From Marinobacter sp. S6332 (lineage in GTDB: Bacteria > Pseudomonadota > Gammaproteobacteria > Pseudomonadales > Oleiphilaceae), in contig NZ_JALKAP010000003.1 in assembly GCF_023016045.1 (NCBI RefSeq), positions 1 through 64,000 of the forward strand: 64,000 nucleotides of DNA, read 5' to 3'. Under the pieces are notes generated by a model that worked only from the letters and a program-made list of their open reading frames with translations, did not search any database and was not told the origin of the DNA. The position numbers and the translations under genes were made by a program. Below are positions 1 through 7,851 of the stretch, piece by piece. Position 1 is the first letter of the stretch, and every line of letters starts with the position of its first letter.

Positions 1-176
1 TGGGGCACCTGCACCACGCGTTTTCATTGGGCCAGTCACTGAGTCGTTATGCTCATGAACAAGGATTGAGCTTCGCCGATCTGATGGTCTGGCGGCAGCG
101 ACTGATGATCCAGAAGATTGTTGTTCCCGACATGCACCGCCCCAATCGCTTTGTCAGTGTGGCGGTGGTCTCATGA
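1..176 (+). CDS. tnpA: IS66 accessory protein TnpA, C-terminal fragment
   Basis: An open frame runs from the window edge to the TGA at 174-176 and gives 57 residues; the start lies upstream of the window. The stop overlaps the tnpB start as ATGA, a junction that suggests translational coupling and fits the compact IS66 tnpA-tnpB layout. The visible C-terminus ends SVAVVS. IS66 TnpA proteins are small helix-turn-helix proteins needed for transposition. The identification rests on position in the element and reading-frame continuity more than on recognisable residues. Confidence 0.6.
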   Translation, partial: GHLHHAFSLGQSLSRYAHEQGLSFADLMVWRQRLMIQKIVVPDMHRPNRFVSVAVVS

Positions 177-529
177 TGCGTCCAGAACTGACGATGTCGG
201 TTTACCTATGCCGGGAGCCGGTCGACATGCGTAAATCCATCGACGGGCTATCGCTGCTGGTTCAGGAGGCGATGGAACTGAATCCCTTCGATGAAGCGGT
301 CTTCGTATTCTGCAATCGCCAACGCGACAAGGTCAAGATTCTGGCTTGGGAGCGGAATGGCTTTGTACTCTGGTATAAGCGTCTGGAACGGGAACGATTT
401 AAGTGGCCCGACACAGTGGGTGACGATGTTATGACCCTGTCAGGCCAACAACTGAACTGGCTTCTGGACGGTTACGACATTGCCCAGATGCAGCCTCATA
501 AACCCTTATTTTTTGACGCCGCTGGTTGA
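173..529 (+). CDS. tnpB: IS66 family accessory protein TnpB (Orf2)
   Basis: This 118-residue protein has the compact IS66 Orf2 signature. An N-terminal stretch reads PVDMRKSIDGL, followed by a segment around residues 40-75 containing FCNRQRDKVKIL, then W-rich residues and the WYKRLERERF motif. Length is normal for the family (about 115-120). TnpB is required with TnpA and TnpC for IS66 transposition, but its biochemical role is not settled. The start overlaps the upstream stop by ATGA; a second ATG at 176 is equally possible and would remove one residue. tnpC starts 42 nt downstream in the same direction. Confidence 0.93.
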   Translation: MMRPELTMSVYLCREPVDMRKSIDGLSLLVQEAMELNPFDEAVFVFCNRQRDKVKILAWERNGFVLWYKRLERERFKWPDTVGDDVMTLSGQQLNWLLDGYDIAQMQPHKPLFFDAAG

Positions 530-571
530 TTTCAAGGTGCTGATTTGTAGGCGTTTTGATACAATAGTTTC

Positions 572-2200
572 ATGCCAAGCGCCGCTTCCGACTCACAGAA
601 AATCATCGCTGAACTGGAGCAAAAGCTCCGTGTTCAAGCGGCGGATATTACTCGCCTAAAAAAACAAAGCCGGTCGCTGGAACGCGAGAATGAGTCTCTG
701 GAACGCAAGGCTCAATCTCTGGAAGCCGCGAAGCGGGAACTGTTCGAACAACTGCGCCTGCTGATTGAAAACCGCTTTGGGCCTTCCACCGAGAAGTACA
801 ACATCCCTCAGGAAGACTTGTTCTTCGACGAAGCCGAAGCGCTGGTAGAGAGCGAACCGGCGTCAGACAGTGACGACGTTCCAGAAGACATCGCGGACAC
901 ACCGACCAAGCCAGACTCTGCCAAGTCCCGCACTCGCGGTGGCCGTCTGGCGCTGCCACCGGAACTGCCGCGAGTGGATATTGTCCACGACGTGACGGAC
1001 GGTCAGAAGCACTGCCATAACGACGGAACCGAATTGGTCTGCATCGGTGAAGAGATCAGCGAGCAGCTCGACATCATTCCCGCCAAGATCCAAGTGATCC
1101 GTCACATTCGACGCAAGTATGCCTGCAAGACCTGCGAAGACGGTGTCGTCACCGCACCCATGCCGTCGCAACCCTTACCCAAGAGCAATGCCAGCCCCAA
1201 CCTCTTGGCTTATTCTGTCATCGCCAAATACGTGGACGCCTTGCCGCTTTACCGGCAGGAACGGGCGTTCAAGCGGTTGGGCATTGATCTGCCCAGAAAT
1301 ACCTTGGCTCGCTGGATGATCCAGACCAGTGAATTGATCGAGCCCCTCATTGAACAGTGCCGACAGCATCTGCACGCGAGTGCAGTCATCCACATGGATG
1401 AAACTACGCTGCAAGTGAATACCGAACCGGATCGCAAGGCCAGCAGTCCTTCGTACATGTGGGTACAACGAGGTGGGCCGCCCGGGCAACAAGTAGTGCT
1501 CTACGATTACGACGCCAGCCGTTCCGGTCAGGTACCAACGCGACTGCTGGAAAACTATCAGGGCATTCTGGTGACCGATGGTTATGAAGGGTACGCCCAA
1601 GTGGTTCGGATCAATCAGCTGACCCATGTGGGTTGCTGGGCGCATGCCCGCCGCAAGTTCGTGGAGGCCCAGAAAGTACAACCTAAAGGCAAGGTCGGCC
1701 GTGCCGATCAGGCCTTGAGTCTGATCCGCAGCCTGTATGCCGTAGAGCAAAAGGCCAAAACGATGAGCGCGGAGGAAAGGCTGGCCTTGCGAGACACTCA
1801 AAGCCGTGCACTCATCGAAAAACTGGAAGTCTGGCTAACGAAATCCTTGAATCAAGTGCCGCCGAAAACGGCCATTGGCAAAGCGCTGATCTACCTGAAC
1901 CGACAGTGGCCCAAGCTAACCGTCTTCCTGACGGATGGTCGGATCCCGCTGGATAATAACCCGGCGGAAAATGCCATACGCCCGTTCGTCATTGGTCGAA
2001 AAAACTGGCTCTTCAGCCAGACACCAAAGGGTGCGCATGCCAGCGCCAGACTCTACAGCCTGATCGAAACCGCCCGAGCCAATGGCATTGAGCCCTATAC
2101 TTATATGGTAGAAGTGCTTACCAAACTGCCATCATTGACGACCGACGATGAACTCGACCGGTTACTGCCTTGGAATCAGGGGGAAACCATTCCGGTGTAG
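572..2200 (+). CDS. tnpC: IS66 family transposase TnpC
   Basis: This 542-residue DDE transposase appears intact. Residues about 10-65 are a charged heptad-like coiled coil, the leucine-zipper dimerisation segment of this family. A zinc-finger-like segment follows around residues 170-190 (KYACKTCEDG). The catalytic core holds the expected acidic residues: HMDETTLQV near residue 275, LVTDGYEGY near 335, and DNNPAENAIRPF near 465, where the final Glu lies. The C-terminal GRKNWLFS motif is typical of IS66. With the right terminal repeat 16 nt downstream, the element could be active if its left end is intact. The long minus-strand frames opposite this gene are shadows. Confidence 0.96.
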   Translation: MPSAASDSQKIIAELEQKLRVQAADITRLKKQSRSLERENESLERKAQSLEAAKRELFEQLRLLIENRFGPSTEKYNIPQEDLFFDEAEALVESEPASDSDDVPEDIADTPTKPDSAKSRTRGGRLALPPELPRVDIVHDVTDGQKHCHNDGTELVCIGEEISEQLDIIPAKIQVIRHIRRKYACKTCEDGVVTAPMPSQPLPKSNASPNLLAYSVIAKYVDALPLYRQERAFKRLGIDLPRNTLARWMIQTSELIEPLIEQCRQHLHASAVIHMDETTLQVNTEPDRKASSPSYMWVQRGGPPGQQVVLYDYDASRSGQVPTRLLENYQGILVTDGYEGYAQVVRINQLTHVGCWAHARRKFVEAQKVQPKGKVGRADQALSLIRSLYAVEQKAKTMSAEERLALRDTQSRALIEKLEVWLTKSLNQVPPKTAIGKALIYLNRQWPKLTVFLTDGRIPLDNNPAENAIRPFVIGRKNWLFSQTPKGAHASARLYSLIETARANGIEPYTYMVEVLTKLPSLTTDDELDRLLPWNQGETIPV

Positions 2201-2216
2201 TTCGTGGAGCGCTTAC
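2200..2216 (-). repeat. Right terminal inverted repeat of the IS66 element
   Basis: Read inward on the minus strand from 2216, the sequence begins GTAAGCGCTCCACGAAC, matching the GTAAGCG start of IS66-family termini. The stop codon of the truncated integrase (TAA, 2213-2215) lies inside this repeat, so the insertion supplies the stop. The inner boundary of the repeat is approximate because the left end is not visible for comparison. Confidence 0.7.
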
Positions 2217-2911
2217 AAATTTCCCAGGTTGCCGCGCCAATGGGCCGGGTTCAGCCCGTTGCGAAGTATCCCGTCATGCCGAACCATTTCACATACATTA
2301 TAAATCGTGATTCGAACCCTCTCTGCCGTTGGCGTTTTCTCTATCCAGATCGGGTTTAACGCCTGAACAACATGCCGCGGTTCAAGGTCCGACATCAAGA
2401 TATTGCCAAGCTCAGGTAGGCAGTAGTCCTCAAGGTGCTGCTCCAGTCTGCGCCTCTGTTTTTCTGGATTTTTCCCTGAAAACTCAAGGCACTTTTTGTC
2501 GAAGTATTGTTGAGCAACATCGCCGAATGTTCTCTGTTGCGCTCTTTCAGCTATCAACGCTGATTTTGCTGCTCTTTTTCCCGCAATCGGGTCGTAGCCG
2601 TCAAACTGGACCCGATATCTGAGCTTCCGGGCTTTTTCCCGAGCCATTGCGAGCGGCACTTCGGGATAAGACCCCAACCCCAAATCTGTGCGTTTGTCAC
2701 CGACCATCATCCTTAATATCCAGGAGCGTGCGCCGATCGCCTCTGGCCCCCTTGGTGGGCGACAATGCAAACACAACCCCTTCACACCACCCACCGCATG
2801 CAGCGCCGGGATTGGGTCACCGACTTGTTTTCCCTTACCCGCTTTTTTAACTGTCCCGTGGGTCAGCCTTTTAACCTGGAGAGCCCCCAGTTCTTGTGCA
2901 ATTTTAGGCAT
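2213..2911 (-). pseudogene. P4-type tyrosine recombinase/integrase, truncated by IS66
   Basis: The 232-residue frame matches the N-terminal half of P4-like integrases of islands and prophages. It has an arm-binding domain (DUF4102) with AVGGVKGL near residue 39 and DLGLGSYPEVPLAMAR near 76, followed by the SAM-like core-binding domain ending NPAHWRGN. Intact relatives are about 400 residues and carry the catalytic R-H-R-Y residues in the C-terminal half, which is missing here. The frame runs directly into the IS66 right end and stops there. Integrase function should therefore be lost. The 5' end faces the diguanylate cyclase gene, which is where an attachment site would be expected, but I see no tRNA there. 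Confidence 0.9.
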
Positions 2912-3073
2912 TTTCTAACCTCCCGAAGCTCAATGCCCCATCATCTGTCCCATCATTAGCCGCGCAACTGAGCGCGATTTGATAGGACAAGACGATACTA
3001 GAATTTGAACGATCAGGAAGATTTAATAATACAGATCAGACACTTAGAGACATGGCGAGACAGCATGCAACGT

Positions 3074-3101
3074 AAAAATGGTGCCGCCTCCGGGCACCAT
3101 T
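3074..3101 (-). terminator. Rho-independent terminator, distal of a tandem pair
   Basis: A perfect 9-bp stem (AATGGTGCC 3077-3085 with GGCACCATT 3093-3101) encloses a 7-nt loop. On the minus strand it is followed by a T run, because the + strand reads taaaaa just left of the stem. It lies downstream of the diguanylate cyclase and upstream of the truncated integrase. Confidence 0.6.
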
Positions 3102-3109
3102 AGAATTCA

Positions 3110-3145
3110 GATAAAACCCGCTTCGTGCGGGCTTTATCGTTTTTA
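3110..3145 (-). terminator. Rho-independent terminator after the diguanylate cyclase gene
   Basis: The stem CCCGC/GCGGG with a TTCGT loop is extended by A/T pairs on both sides (GATAAAA and CTTTATC). T-rich sequence follows on either strand, so it may work bidirectionally. It begins about 25 nt beyond the stop of the minus-strand cyclase gene, the normal position for its terminator. Confidence 0.75.
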
Positions 3146-3169
3146 TACACCGGTGGCTGACAACAACGC

Positions 3170-4885
3170 TCAAGCCGCACAGCACACGCGGTTCCTCCCT
3201 CCAGTTTTCGCGTCATACAGCGCTTTGTCAGCTCGGTTGGCGGCGGCTTCGAGGGGCTCTGTGGCACTATTAATTTGCGCAACACCCAGACTTACCGTGA
3301 CCCGAATACTCACATCATCACCAACCTGAACGGAATGTTTTTCAATACCCTGCCTAATACGCTCAGCACAGCCTTTTGCTTCTGCACGATCGGCACCGGG
3401 TAGCAGGACCATAAACTCCTCACCTCCAAAACGGGCAATCAGATCCCTATCGCGGCTGAATTTCTGGAGATTAACTGCCACACCTTTCAAAACCAGATCG
3501 CCTGCATGATGCCCGTATGTGTCGTTCACCTTTTTGAAATAATCGATATCCAAGGTGACAACAGACACGGGCTCCCCTAAAGCCCTCGCCTTCTCAATCA
3601 GGCTCTCGCCTTCTGTCATAAAATACCGGCGATTATAAAGCTGGGTAAGCGGATCAGTGGCCGCCTGACGCTTGAGCTCACCTTGCTGGGCGCGGATATC
3701 TTCCAACACTTTAATTCGATATGAAATGATGAACGCCAGCGTTATCGCTTCCAGCACTATGCCAATTCCGACGCCGTGGCTGTTGAGGTAATTGGGCTCA
3801 ATTGCTCCCTTGTAAAACAACACTGCGAACCCGTTGAAAACAACAAAGAAGCTATGCCCTACGAGAAAAAATTTCGCTAAAGGATTGCCCTTCCGCCACA
3901 TGGAGAGGCTTACTGAGAAAGTAACCAGCATCATCAGTGCCGCAAGGCTACTCGCAGGTATTAGAGCGGCTTCAATATCGAACAGCCCATAACAGAAGCC
4001 TCCGACAAGCAAGACCAGCAATACGCTCAGAATTCTGTGTTCGGTAACGTAAAACTCGCGGGTTTCAAAAATCGACATCATGAACAGCACGAGGAAAATC
4101 GGCATGGTAAAGACCGATAGGTTCAGTATGAAAACGGCGTCTCCGTATATATTGAACGCTTCGGCAATCAAACCGTAAGACAGGGCTATCCAGACAACGC
4201 CAGATATGAGGTATAGGGAGTAAAGGATGTTCTCTTTTTTGCTGGTGGCGAAGTAAAGCAGGCCATTATAAAACACCAATGCCAGCATCATTCCCACCAG
4301 TAATGCGATGTCTAAATGCCCACCCACCAATGCCTTTCGCGAATGCTGATCGTCATAGATTTCCGCAGCAAACCACTGATGCGAGTAGAGATGGCTGCGT
4401 ACAAACAAAACCGTTGTTTCCCCCGCGGGCACTGAGAATGGGTAAACTACGGTTCCTCGGTACATCAAAGGGTTATTGCTAGCACTGTTAAGATCCACTC
4501 TTGCCTGACCCACCAAACTCTGAGAGCGCTCCTCGTATATCTCTAATGCTCGCACCTGAAAGGCCGCTGGCAAGTGCAGAAACAACGCCTTTGCCTCTGG
4601 CCCAGAGTTATCAAGCGTAATCCGGTGCCAAGTTACCGATGCGCCAGTGCCGAGTGTTGCTGTGCTGTTTGTGGTTTCGAAACTCTGACTCCGAGCAGCT
4701 TCGTACGTCAACGACTCTGAGCTATCTATAAAGTAGCCGACAGGAAAATCTGCCAACCGAACATCGTTACCGCCCACATCCTGAGCTGGCACTGCGTATG
4801 CTGCGACACTCACAAGCCACAACAGAAAAATGTACAGAATCAGTCTGCATGGCGCCGCACTGGGGGAGATAATCGGGAGGTACAT
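3170..4885 (-). CDS. 7TMR-DISM membrane sensor diguanylate cyclase (GGDEF)
   Basis: This 571-residue protein is predicted to make cyclic di-GMP from two GTP in response to a periplasmic signal. A signal peptide (residues about 12-34) precedes a 7TMR-DISM extracellular sensor domain (about 40-175). Seven hydrophobic helices (about 185-385), a short linker helix and a C-terminal GGDEF domain (about 410-568) follow. The active-site motif is GGEEF at 487-491. An RxxD inhibitory site (RDRD, 478-481) sits five residues upstream, so product inhibition should be intact. The ATG at 4885 has AAGGA about 8-12 nt upstream. Tandem terminators follow. A decayed copy of part of this gene lies at 6621-6744. 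The bound ligand is unknown. Confidence 0.92.
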   Translation of the reverse strand: MYLPIISPSAAPCRLILYIFLLWLVSVAAYAVPAQDVGGNDVRLADFPVGYFIDSSESLTYEAARSQSFETTNSTATLGTGASVTWHRITLDNSGPEAKALFLHLPAAFQVRALEIYEERSQSLVGQARVDLNSASNNPLMYRGTVVYPFSVPAGETTVLFVRSHLYSHQWFAAEIYDDQHSRKALVGGHLDIALLVGMMLALVFYNGLLYFATSKKENILYSLYLISGVVWIALSYGLIAEAFNIYGDAVFILNLSVFTMPIFLVLFMMSIFETREFYVTEHRILSVLLVLLVGGFCYGLFDIEAALIPASSLAALMMLVTFSVSLSMWRKGNPLAKFFLVGHSFFVVFNGFAVLFYKGAIEPNYLNSHGVGIGIVLEAITLAFIISYRIKVLEDIRAQQGELKRQAATDPLTQLYNRRYFMTEGESLIEKARALGEPVSVVTLDIDYFKKVNDTYGHHAGDLVLKGVAVNLQKFSRDRDLIARFGGEEFMVLLPGADRAEAKGCAERIRQGIEKHSVQVGDDVSIRVTVSLGVAQINSATEPLEAAANRADKALYDAKTGGRNRVCCAA

Positions 4886-5198
4886 GGGAGCTATCCTTGT
4901 GCATACACATACCGGATATTGACCACTCCGGTTTTTAACTGCAATTTTTAGTCATTGTCGTGACAGCTTCAACATTTTTGGAGGCAGCTATAGGTCAGCT
5001 TCTGGCCGCTTGAAAAAATCAAATAAGAACTGATATACACCGACCTGAACAAAGAACTGACGCAAGGTGCTGAATAGCTCCGAAGCCCCTGACCATGGAT
5101 AGTTCAAACCAAGTGGCGCAGATGTTCCGTTTTGGAACTCATGGTTAAAGGAAATCCGCAAACTCCCGAAGCTTCGAAACCGTTTGAGGCAACTGCTG
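4886..5198. other. Intergenic region between cyclase and PIN genes
   Basis: These 313 bases separate the start of the minus-strand cyclase gene from the end of the minus-strand PIN gene. The cyclase promoter must lie here, but no convincing -35/-10 pair stands out. A 17-codon + strand frame starting at 5095 has no usable ribosome binding site and is not called. No terminator-like hairpin was seen after the PIN gene. Confidence 0.6.
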
Positions 5199-5711
5199 CT
5201 ATTGCAGCGTTACCAAAAACGTATCAACAGTAAGCGGCGGATTCTTAAGCGCTGAACGCTGCGCCTGAAAAGCGCGGAGACACGATGTAGGTGCCATGTC
5301 GATCTGGTAAAGAATAAAGTCGTCCGGGTGAATCACTTCAATATCGTACTGGCGAAGCGCTGCTGCGGGAAAATCTTTCTGGTTGAAGGTAACAATAGCG
5401 TTAGCGTTACAACGGATGGCCGCTGCCAGCACGTGGCGATCATCTGGGTCCGGAAGTTCCAGCCCCTCTATAAGGGGCTCGTACCCATATACTTTTGCAT
5501 CGCGCACATGCCGGTCCATCAGCTCCCTCGCTCGCAACAAGCTTTCCGGCGAATGCTTTTTGGCTCTCAGCAGCGCATTAATCCATTCATCATGGATATG
5601 ATCCGTCCAGTGCGCCTTGAACAGGTCCGTCAATGCCAGACGCATCAGCGCATCTCGCAAGGGCGCGGGATACAAGACACAGGCATCGTAAACGACGGCA
5701 AACTTGCTCAT
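5199..5711 (-). CDS. PIN-domain protein, probable toxin of an HTH-PIN module
   Basis: This 170-residue PIN-domain protein is probably an Mg-dependent RNase acting as a toxin. The first conserved acidic residue is in the N-terminal strand (VVYDACVLYP, Asp9). Others lie in the middle helices (HDEW near residue 41). The signature ELPDPDDRHVLAAAI near residue 85-100 is followed by IVTFNQKDFP near 107, where the last acidic residue is expected. It starts 6 nt after the stop of the upstream HTH gene, so the pair is transcribed together with the antitoxin first. Toxicity is inferred from family and partner. A non-toxic PIN nuclease is possible. Confidence 0.82.
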   Translation of the reverse strand: MSKFAVVYDACVLYPAPLRDALMRLALTDLFKAHWTDHIHDEWINALLRAKKHSPESLLRARELMDRHVRDAKVYGYEPLIEGLELPDPDDRHVLAAAIRCNANAIVTFNQKDFPAAALRQYDIEVIHPDDFILYQIDMAPTSCLRAFQAQRSALKNPPLTVDTFLVTLQ

Positions 5712-5717
5712 TTCCTG

Positions 5718-6170
5718 TTAGTACCCCATTCCTTCGTTCTGGGAAAGTTCCGCCAATTCGTCCAGCGCTGAGTGCCGCTCGCGGTCTACCTGTTCCTTGT
5801 AGCTCAATACGTCTTGCAACTTTACTCGCCGGTGAGCACCCACCTTTCGAAACGGAATATCTCCTGCTTCCAGCAACTTCACGAGGAAGGGGCGACTAAC
5901 ATTCAATAGGCTTGCCGCGTCCTGTGTGCTGATTTCCTGATGATAGGGGATAAGACTGATAGCATTACCCTGCGACACTTCCGCTAGCACGTCCAACAGT
6001 ATATGCAGCACATGCCCCGGCAACACCAACTCATCTGCCTCGCCGTTGCTGCCACGCAGCGAGAGCTGTACCCGGTCCACATCCGTGTACTTGGACAAGG
6101 TGCGGCTGGAAACCTTGGCCTGTTCAACCTCTGTCGCCGTTGGCAAATGCACAATTTTTTGAGCAGACAT
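5718..6170 (-). CDS. Excisionase-type HTH protein, probable antitoxin
   Basis: This 150-residue protein has a C-terminal MerR/excisionase-type helix-turn-helix (ISTQDAASLLNVSRPFLVKL near residues 78-97, then FRKVGAHRRV). An acidic tail follows and probably contacts the PIN partner. I chose the ATG at 6170 because GGAGG lies 5 nt upstream; a longer frame from 6209 lacks such a site. Proteins of this type repress their own operon, and a 9-bp tandem repeat 63-89 nt upstream of the start is the obvious candidate operator. The neighbour encodes the PIN protein only 6 nt away. Confidence 0.82.
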   Translation of the reverse strand: MSAQKIVHLPTATEVEQAKVSSRTLSKYTDVDRVQLSLRGSNGEADELVLPGHVLHILLDVLAEVSQGNAISLIPYHQEISTQDAASLLNVSRPFLVKLLEAGDIPFRKVGAHRRVKLQDVLSYKEQVDRERHSALDELAELSQNEGMGY

Positions 6171-6232
6171 AGCGTCCTCCTGATATGCAAATGACAACTG
6201 TCTGGCCACCCATTATGCCGACCAAACAAAAT

Positions 6233-6259
6233 AAACGAAACAACCGAAACAACCGAAAC
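6233..6259 (-). repeat. Three tandem 9-bp repeats upstream of the HTH-PIN operon
   Basis: Two perfect copies of aaccgaaac (6242-6250 and 6251-6259) and one copy with a single mismatch (aaacgaaac, 6233-6241) lie head to tail. On the transcribed strand the unit reads GTTTCGGTT. They end 63 nt upstream of the HTH protein's start codon, a normal distance for an operator overlapping or flanking the promoter. A regulatory role is inferred. Confidence 0.6.
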
Positions 6260-6620
6260 AGACGATTTTGCTATAAGTACGTTCAAGCTGTAGCCATATC
6301 CCCCCGATAAACAGCTATGCGTCATCACCGCCAACACCCAACTTTTGTTCTCATCCCACCCCTACCACTAAATGTGGTGCCCATACCTCACAAGTCATGC
6401 TGCCTGCGTGAAGCCCGCCCCGACCAGAAATGGTATTGCCGGTTTGTGAGGAAAAATCAATCGCGCTTGCAGCAGCGCTAGCGGAGGCCCGGAGCCATGA
6501 TCTGAACATGGTTAAAACTAACTTAGCGTACGGGGACAGGGCCTGCGCGTGTGGAAAATCGAGAGATCCTGACCCCATATGCTGAGGGTTTGCCACACAA
6601 GAACTATCCGGACGACACAA
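6260..6620. other. Intergenic region upstream of the HTH-PIN module, nothing recognised
   Basis: About 360 bases contain only short unsupported frames, with no ribosome binding site or recognisable protein. I see no tRNA, no terminator and no attC-type site. The stretch borders the decayed cyclase fragment and looks like degraded accessory DNA. Confidence 0.5.
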
Positions 6621-6744
6621 GATACGAGGAAGAGGTAGCTGCGACCTTGGTTTCCCCCACAGGCACCGATAATGGATAGACTGAGACTCCTCGGTACGTC
6701 AAAAAGATTATTGCCGGCACTGTTAGGATCCGCCATTGCCTGAC
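6621..6744 (-). pseudogene. Decayed fragment of a 7TMR-DISM diguanylate cyclase gene
   Basis: This stretch aligns with positions about 4378-4510 of the intact cyclase gene in the same orientation. Shared blocks include gatNcgag, gctgcg, ttccccc, cctcggtac, cactgttaggatcc versus cactgttaagatcc, and tgcctgac. Roughly three quarters of bases look identical, with a deletion of about 10 nt near 6643. On the minus strand it reads QAMADPNSAGNN where the intact protein has QARVDLNSASNN, after which the frame shifts. It is therefore a remnant of a related sensor-domain gene, not an exact recent duplicate. Confidence 0.72.
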
Positions 6745-6834
6745 TATGGGAAGGGGGTATCGACACTCTTGTTAACCTTAGAAGGGAGCAATCATGGTCA
6801 CTTGCCAGTCGATACAACAACGCGTCAACACTCC

Positions 6835-7079
6835 CTAGGGTGCTGGAACACCGTTCTTCCGGAAAGCTCTTACATTTTTCAGCTCTCGCTCGCACCGCTC
6901 AAAAGAGAAGTTCCGCAGATAAAAGCTTTCAGGGCTATCGTCATCCCTGAGATCCAAGTCTGATCGACTCTCGTGAAGCTTGGTAACAGTTGCCGCAACT
7001 GCATCCAGGCCACACACAGGAGATGATGAATATACCGAATTGGAGTGAACCCTTTTTCAAATAACTTTATCTTCGCCAT
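6835..7079 (-). pseudogene. Possible frameshifted small gene, unrecognised
   Basis: Two overlapping minus-strand frames together look more protein-like than either alone. The first starts at 7079 (MAKIKLFEKGFTPIRYIHH). The second continues from about residue 23 with a charged, plausible sequence (DLRDDDSPESFYLRNFSF) to a stop at 6835. A one-base shift near 7015 would join them into about 80 residues. I do not recognise the family. No strong ribosome binding site is seen before 7079. It may be a broken gene lying beside the cyclase remnant, or chance. Confidence 0.3.
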
Positions 7080-7197
7080 CTTTTCTTTCTGTCTGTTGCA
7101 CTAGCGTATCAAGCACGACTCTGTAACCTGCATGCAGCACAATTACAATTGCAGGCCAACTTCCCTCACACAAGCTGGCCCGTCAAAAGCCCAAAAG

Positions 7198-7638
7198 CTA
7201 CCCATTCACAACCGTAACCGGTCCCGTCGCATGGCGAACGACTTTTTCGCTAATGCTTCCAAGGGTAAGGCTACGCACCAACGAATGACCTCGGCGGCCT
7301 AATACCAGATGCGCACCCGCGTTGGCTTCCAGATATTCAAGTATCTCTTTGGCGGGATCGCCCCTCAGAAGGATTTCTTCGGCCGGGTCGGTTGTTCCTC
7401 TCACAGCCTCCTTAACAGCGTCAAACGCTTCGCGCCCGAAGCTTTCTACCTCTGCATCGATGTTTTCTGGCGTTACGCCACCGATAATGAGTCGTTCCAA
7501 ACGCGCGCTTGGAAAAACAGATAACAGCTTAAGCGATTGGCCCGTAGCTTTTGCCAGCCCGGCTGCCATCCTCGCAGCTTCTACCGAGTGGTTTGAACCG
7601 TCGCAAGCTACTACAAAGCCGGACGTAACTTTTGGCAT
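7198..7638 (-). CDS. Universal stress protein, UspA family
   Basis: This 146-residue single-domain Usp protein has the family's ATP-binding signature G-2x-G-9x-G-S in GRRGHSLVRSLTLGSIS (near residues 118-134). It starts with the usual hydrophobic first strand followed by DGSNHS. The C-terminal VTVVNG is also typical. A GGAGG site lies 6 nt upstream of the ATG at 7638. Such proteins bind ATP and are induced in stationary phase, energy limitation or low oxygen; which applies here is unknown. It is a monocistronic minus-strand gene facing the divergent desaturase-family gene. Confidence 0.92.
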   Translation of the reverse strand: MPKVTSGFVVACDGSNHSVEAARMAAGLAKATGQSLKLLSVFPSARLERLIIGGVTPENIDAEVESFGREAFDAVKEAVRGTTDPAEEILLRGDPAKEILEYLEANAGAHLVLGRRGHSLVRSLTLGSISEKVVRHATGPVTVVNG

Positions 7639-7851
7639 AGCACACCTCCACCTGTATCTGCTTTAAGAACACCTTTCTAATACCTTAGCACAGACTTTCG
7701 CTGGCACTGCCTGCACCGGCTTGTTCGGATATGGCGCTGTTATCTAGGCATGCGAATCAGCGCTTAAAAGCAAAAGAATGTCGCATTAACGCAAGCTATT
7801 GGCCCGCTGCCGATGTAATGTCGAAGTACAAATAAAATAATGAGGGCAGCA

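Larger units (their letters stand above)
1..2216 (+). mobile_element. IS66-family insertion sequence (left end outside window)
   Basis: Three consecutive same-strand genes (C-terminal part of a tnpA-like ORF, tnpB, tnpC) form the standard IS66 gene set. The right end is placed at 2216 because the sequence ending there, read on the minus strand, starts GTAAGCGCTCCAC, and IS66-family terminal repeats characteristically start GTAAGCG. The left end is not in the window, so the paired terminal repeat and the usual 8-bp target duplication cannot be confirmed. If there is a duplication, its right copy would be aaatttcc (2217-2224). The element has cut into the integrase gene on its right. Confidence 0.88.

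Noticed and set aside
1175..1801. 208-residue minus-strand frame opposite tnpC
   Set aside because: Antisense to an intact transposase gene with all catalytic motifs; no ribosome binding site or known domain.
3077..3101. GGTGCC hairpin considered as a tRNA or ssrA 3' end (attachment site)
   Set aside because: No T-loop or acceptor-stem partner nearby; a perfect stem followed by a T run on the minus strand fits a terminator better.
5095..5148. 17-codon + strand frame upstream of the PIN gene end
   Set aside because: No good ribosome binding site, no recognisable sequence, and too short to support.
6500..6545. Possible integron attC-like sequence (GTTAAAAC...AAC)
   Set aside because: The core does not match GTTRRRY and there is no paired inner site or cassette structure.
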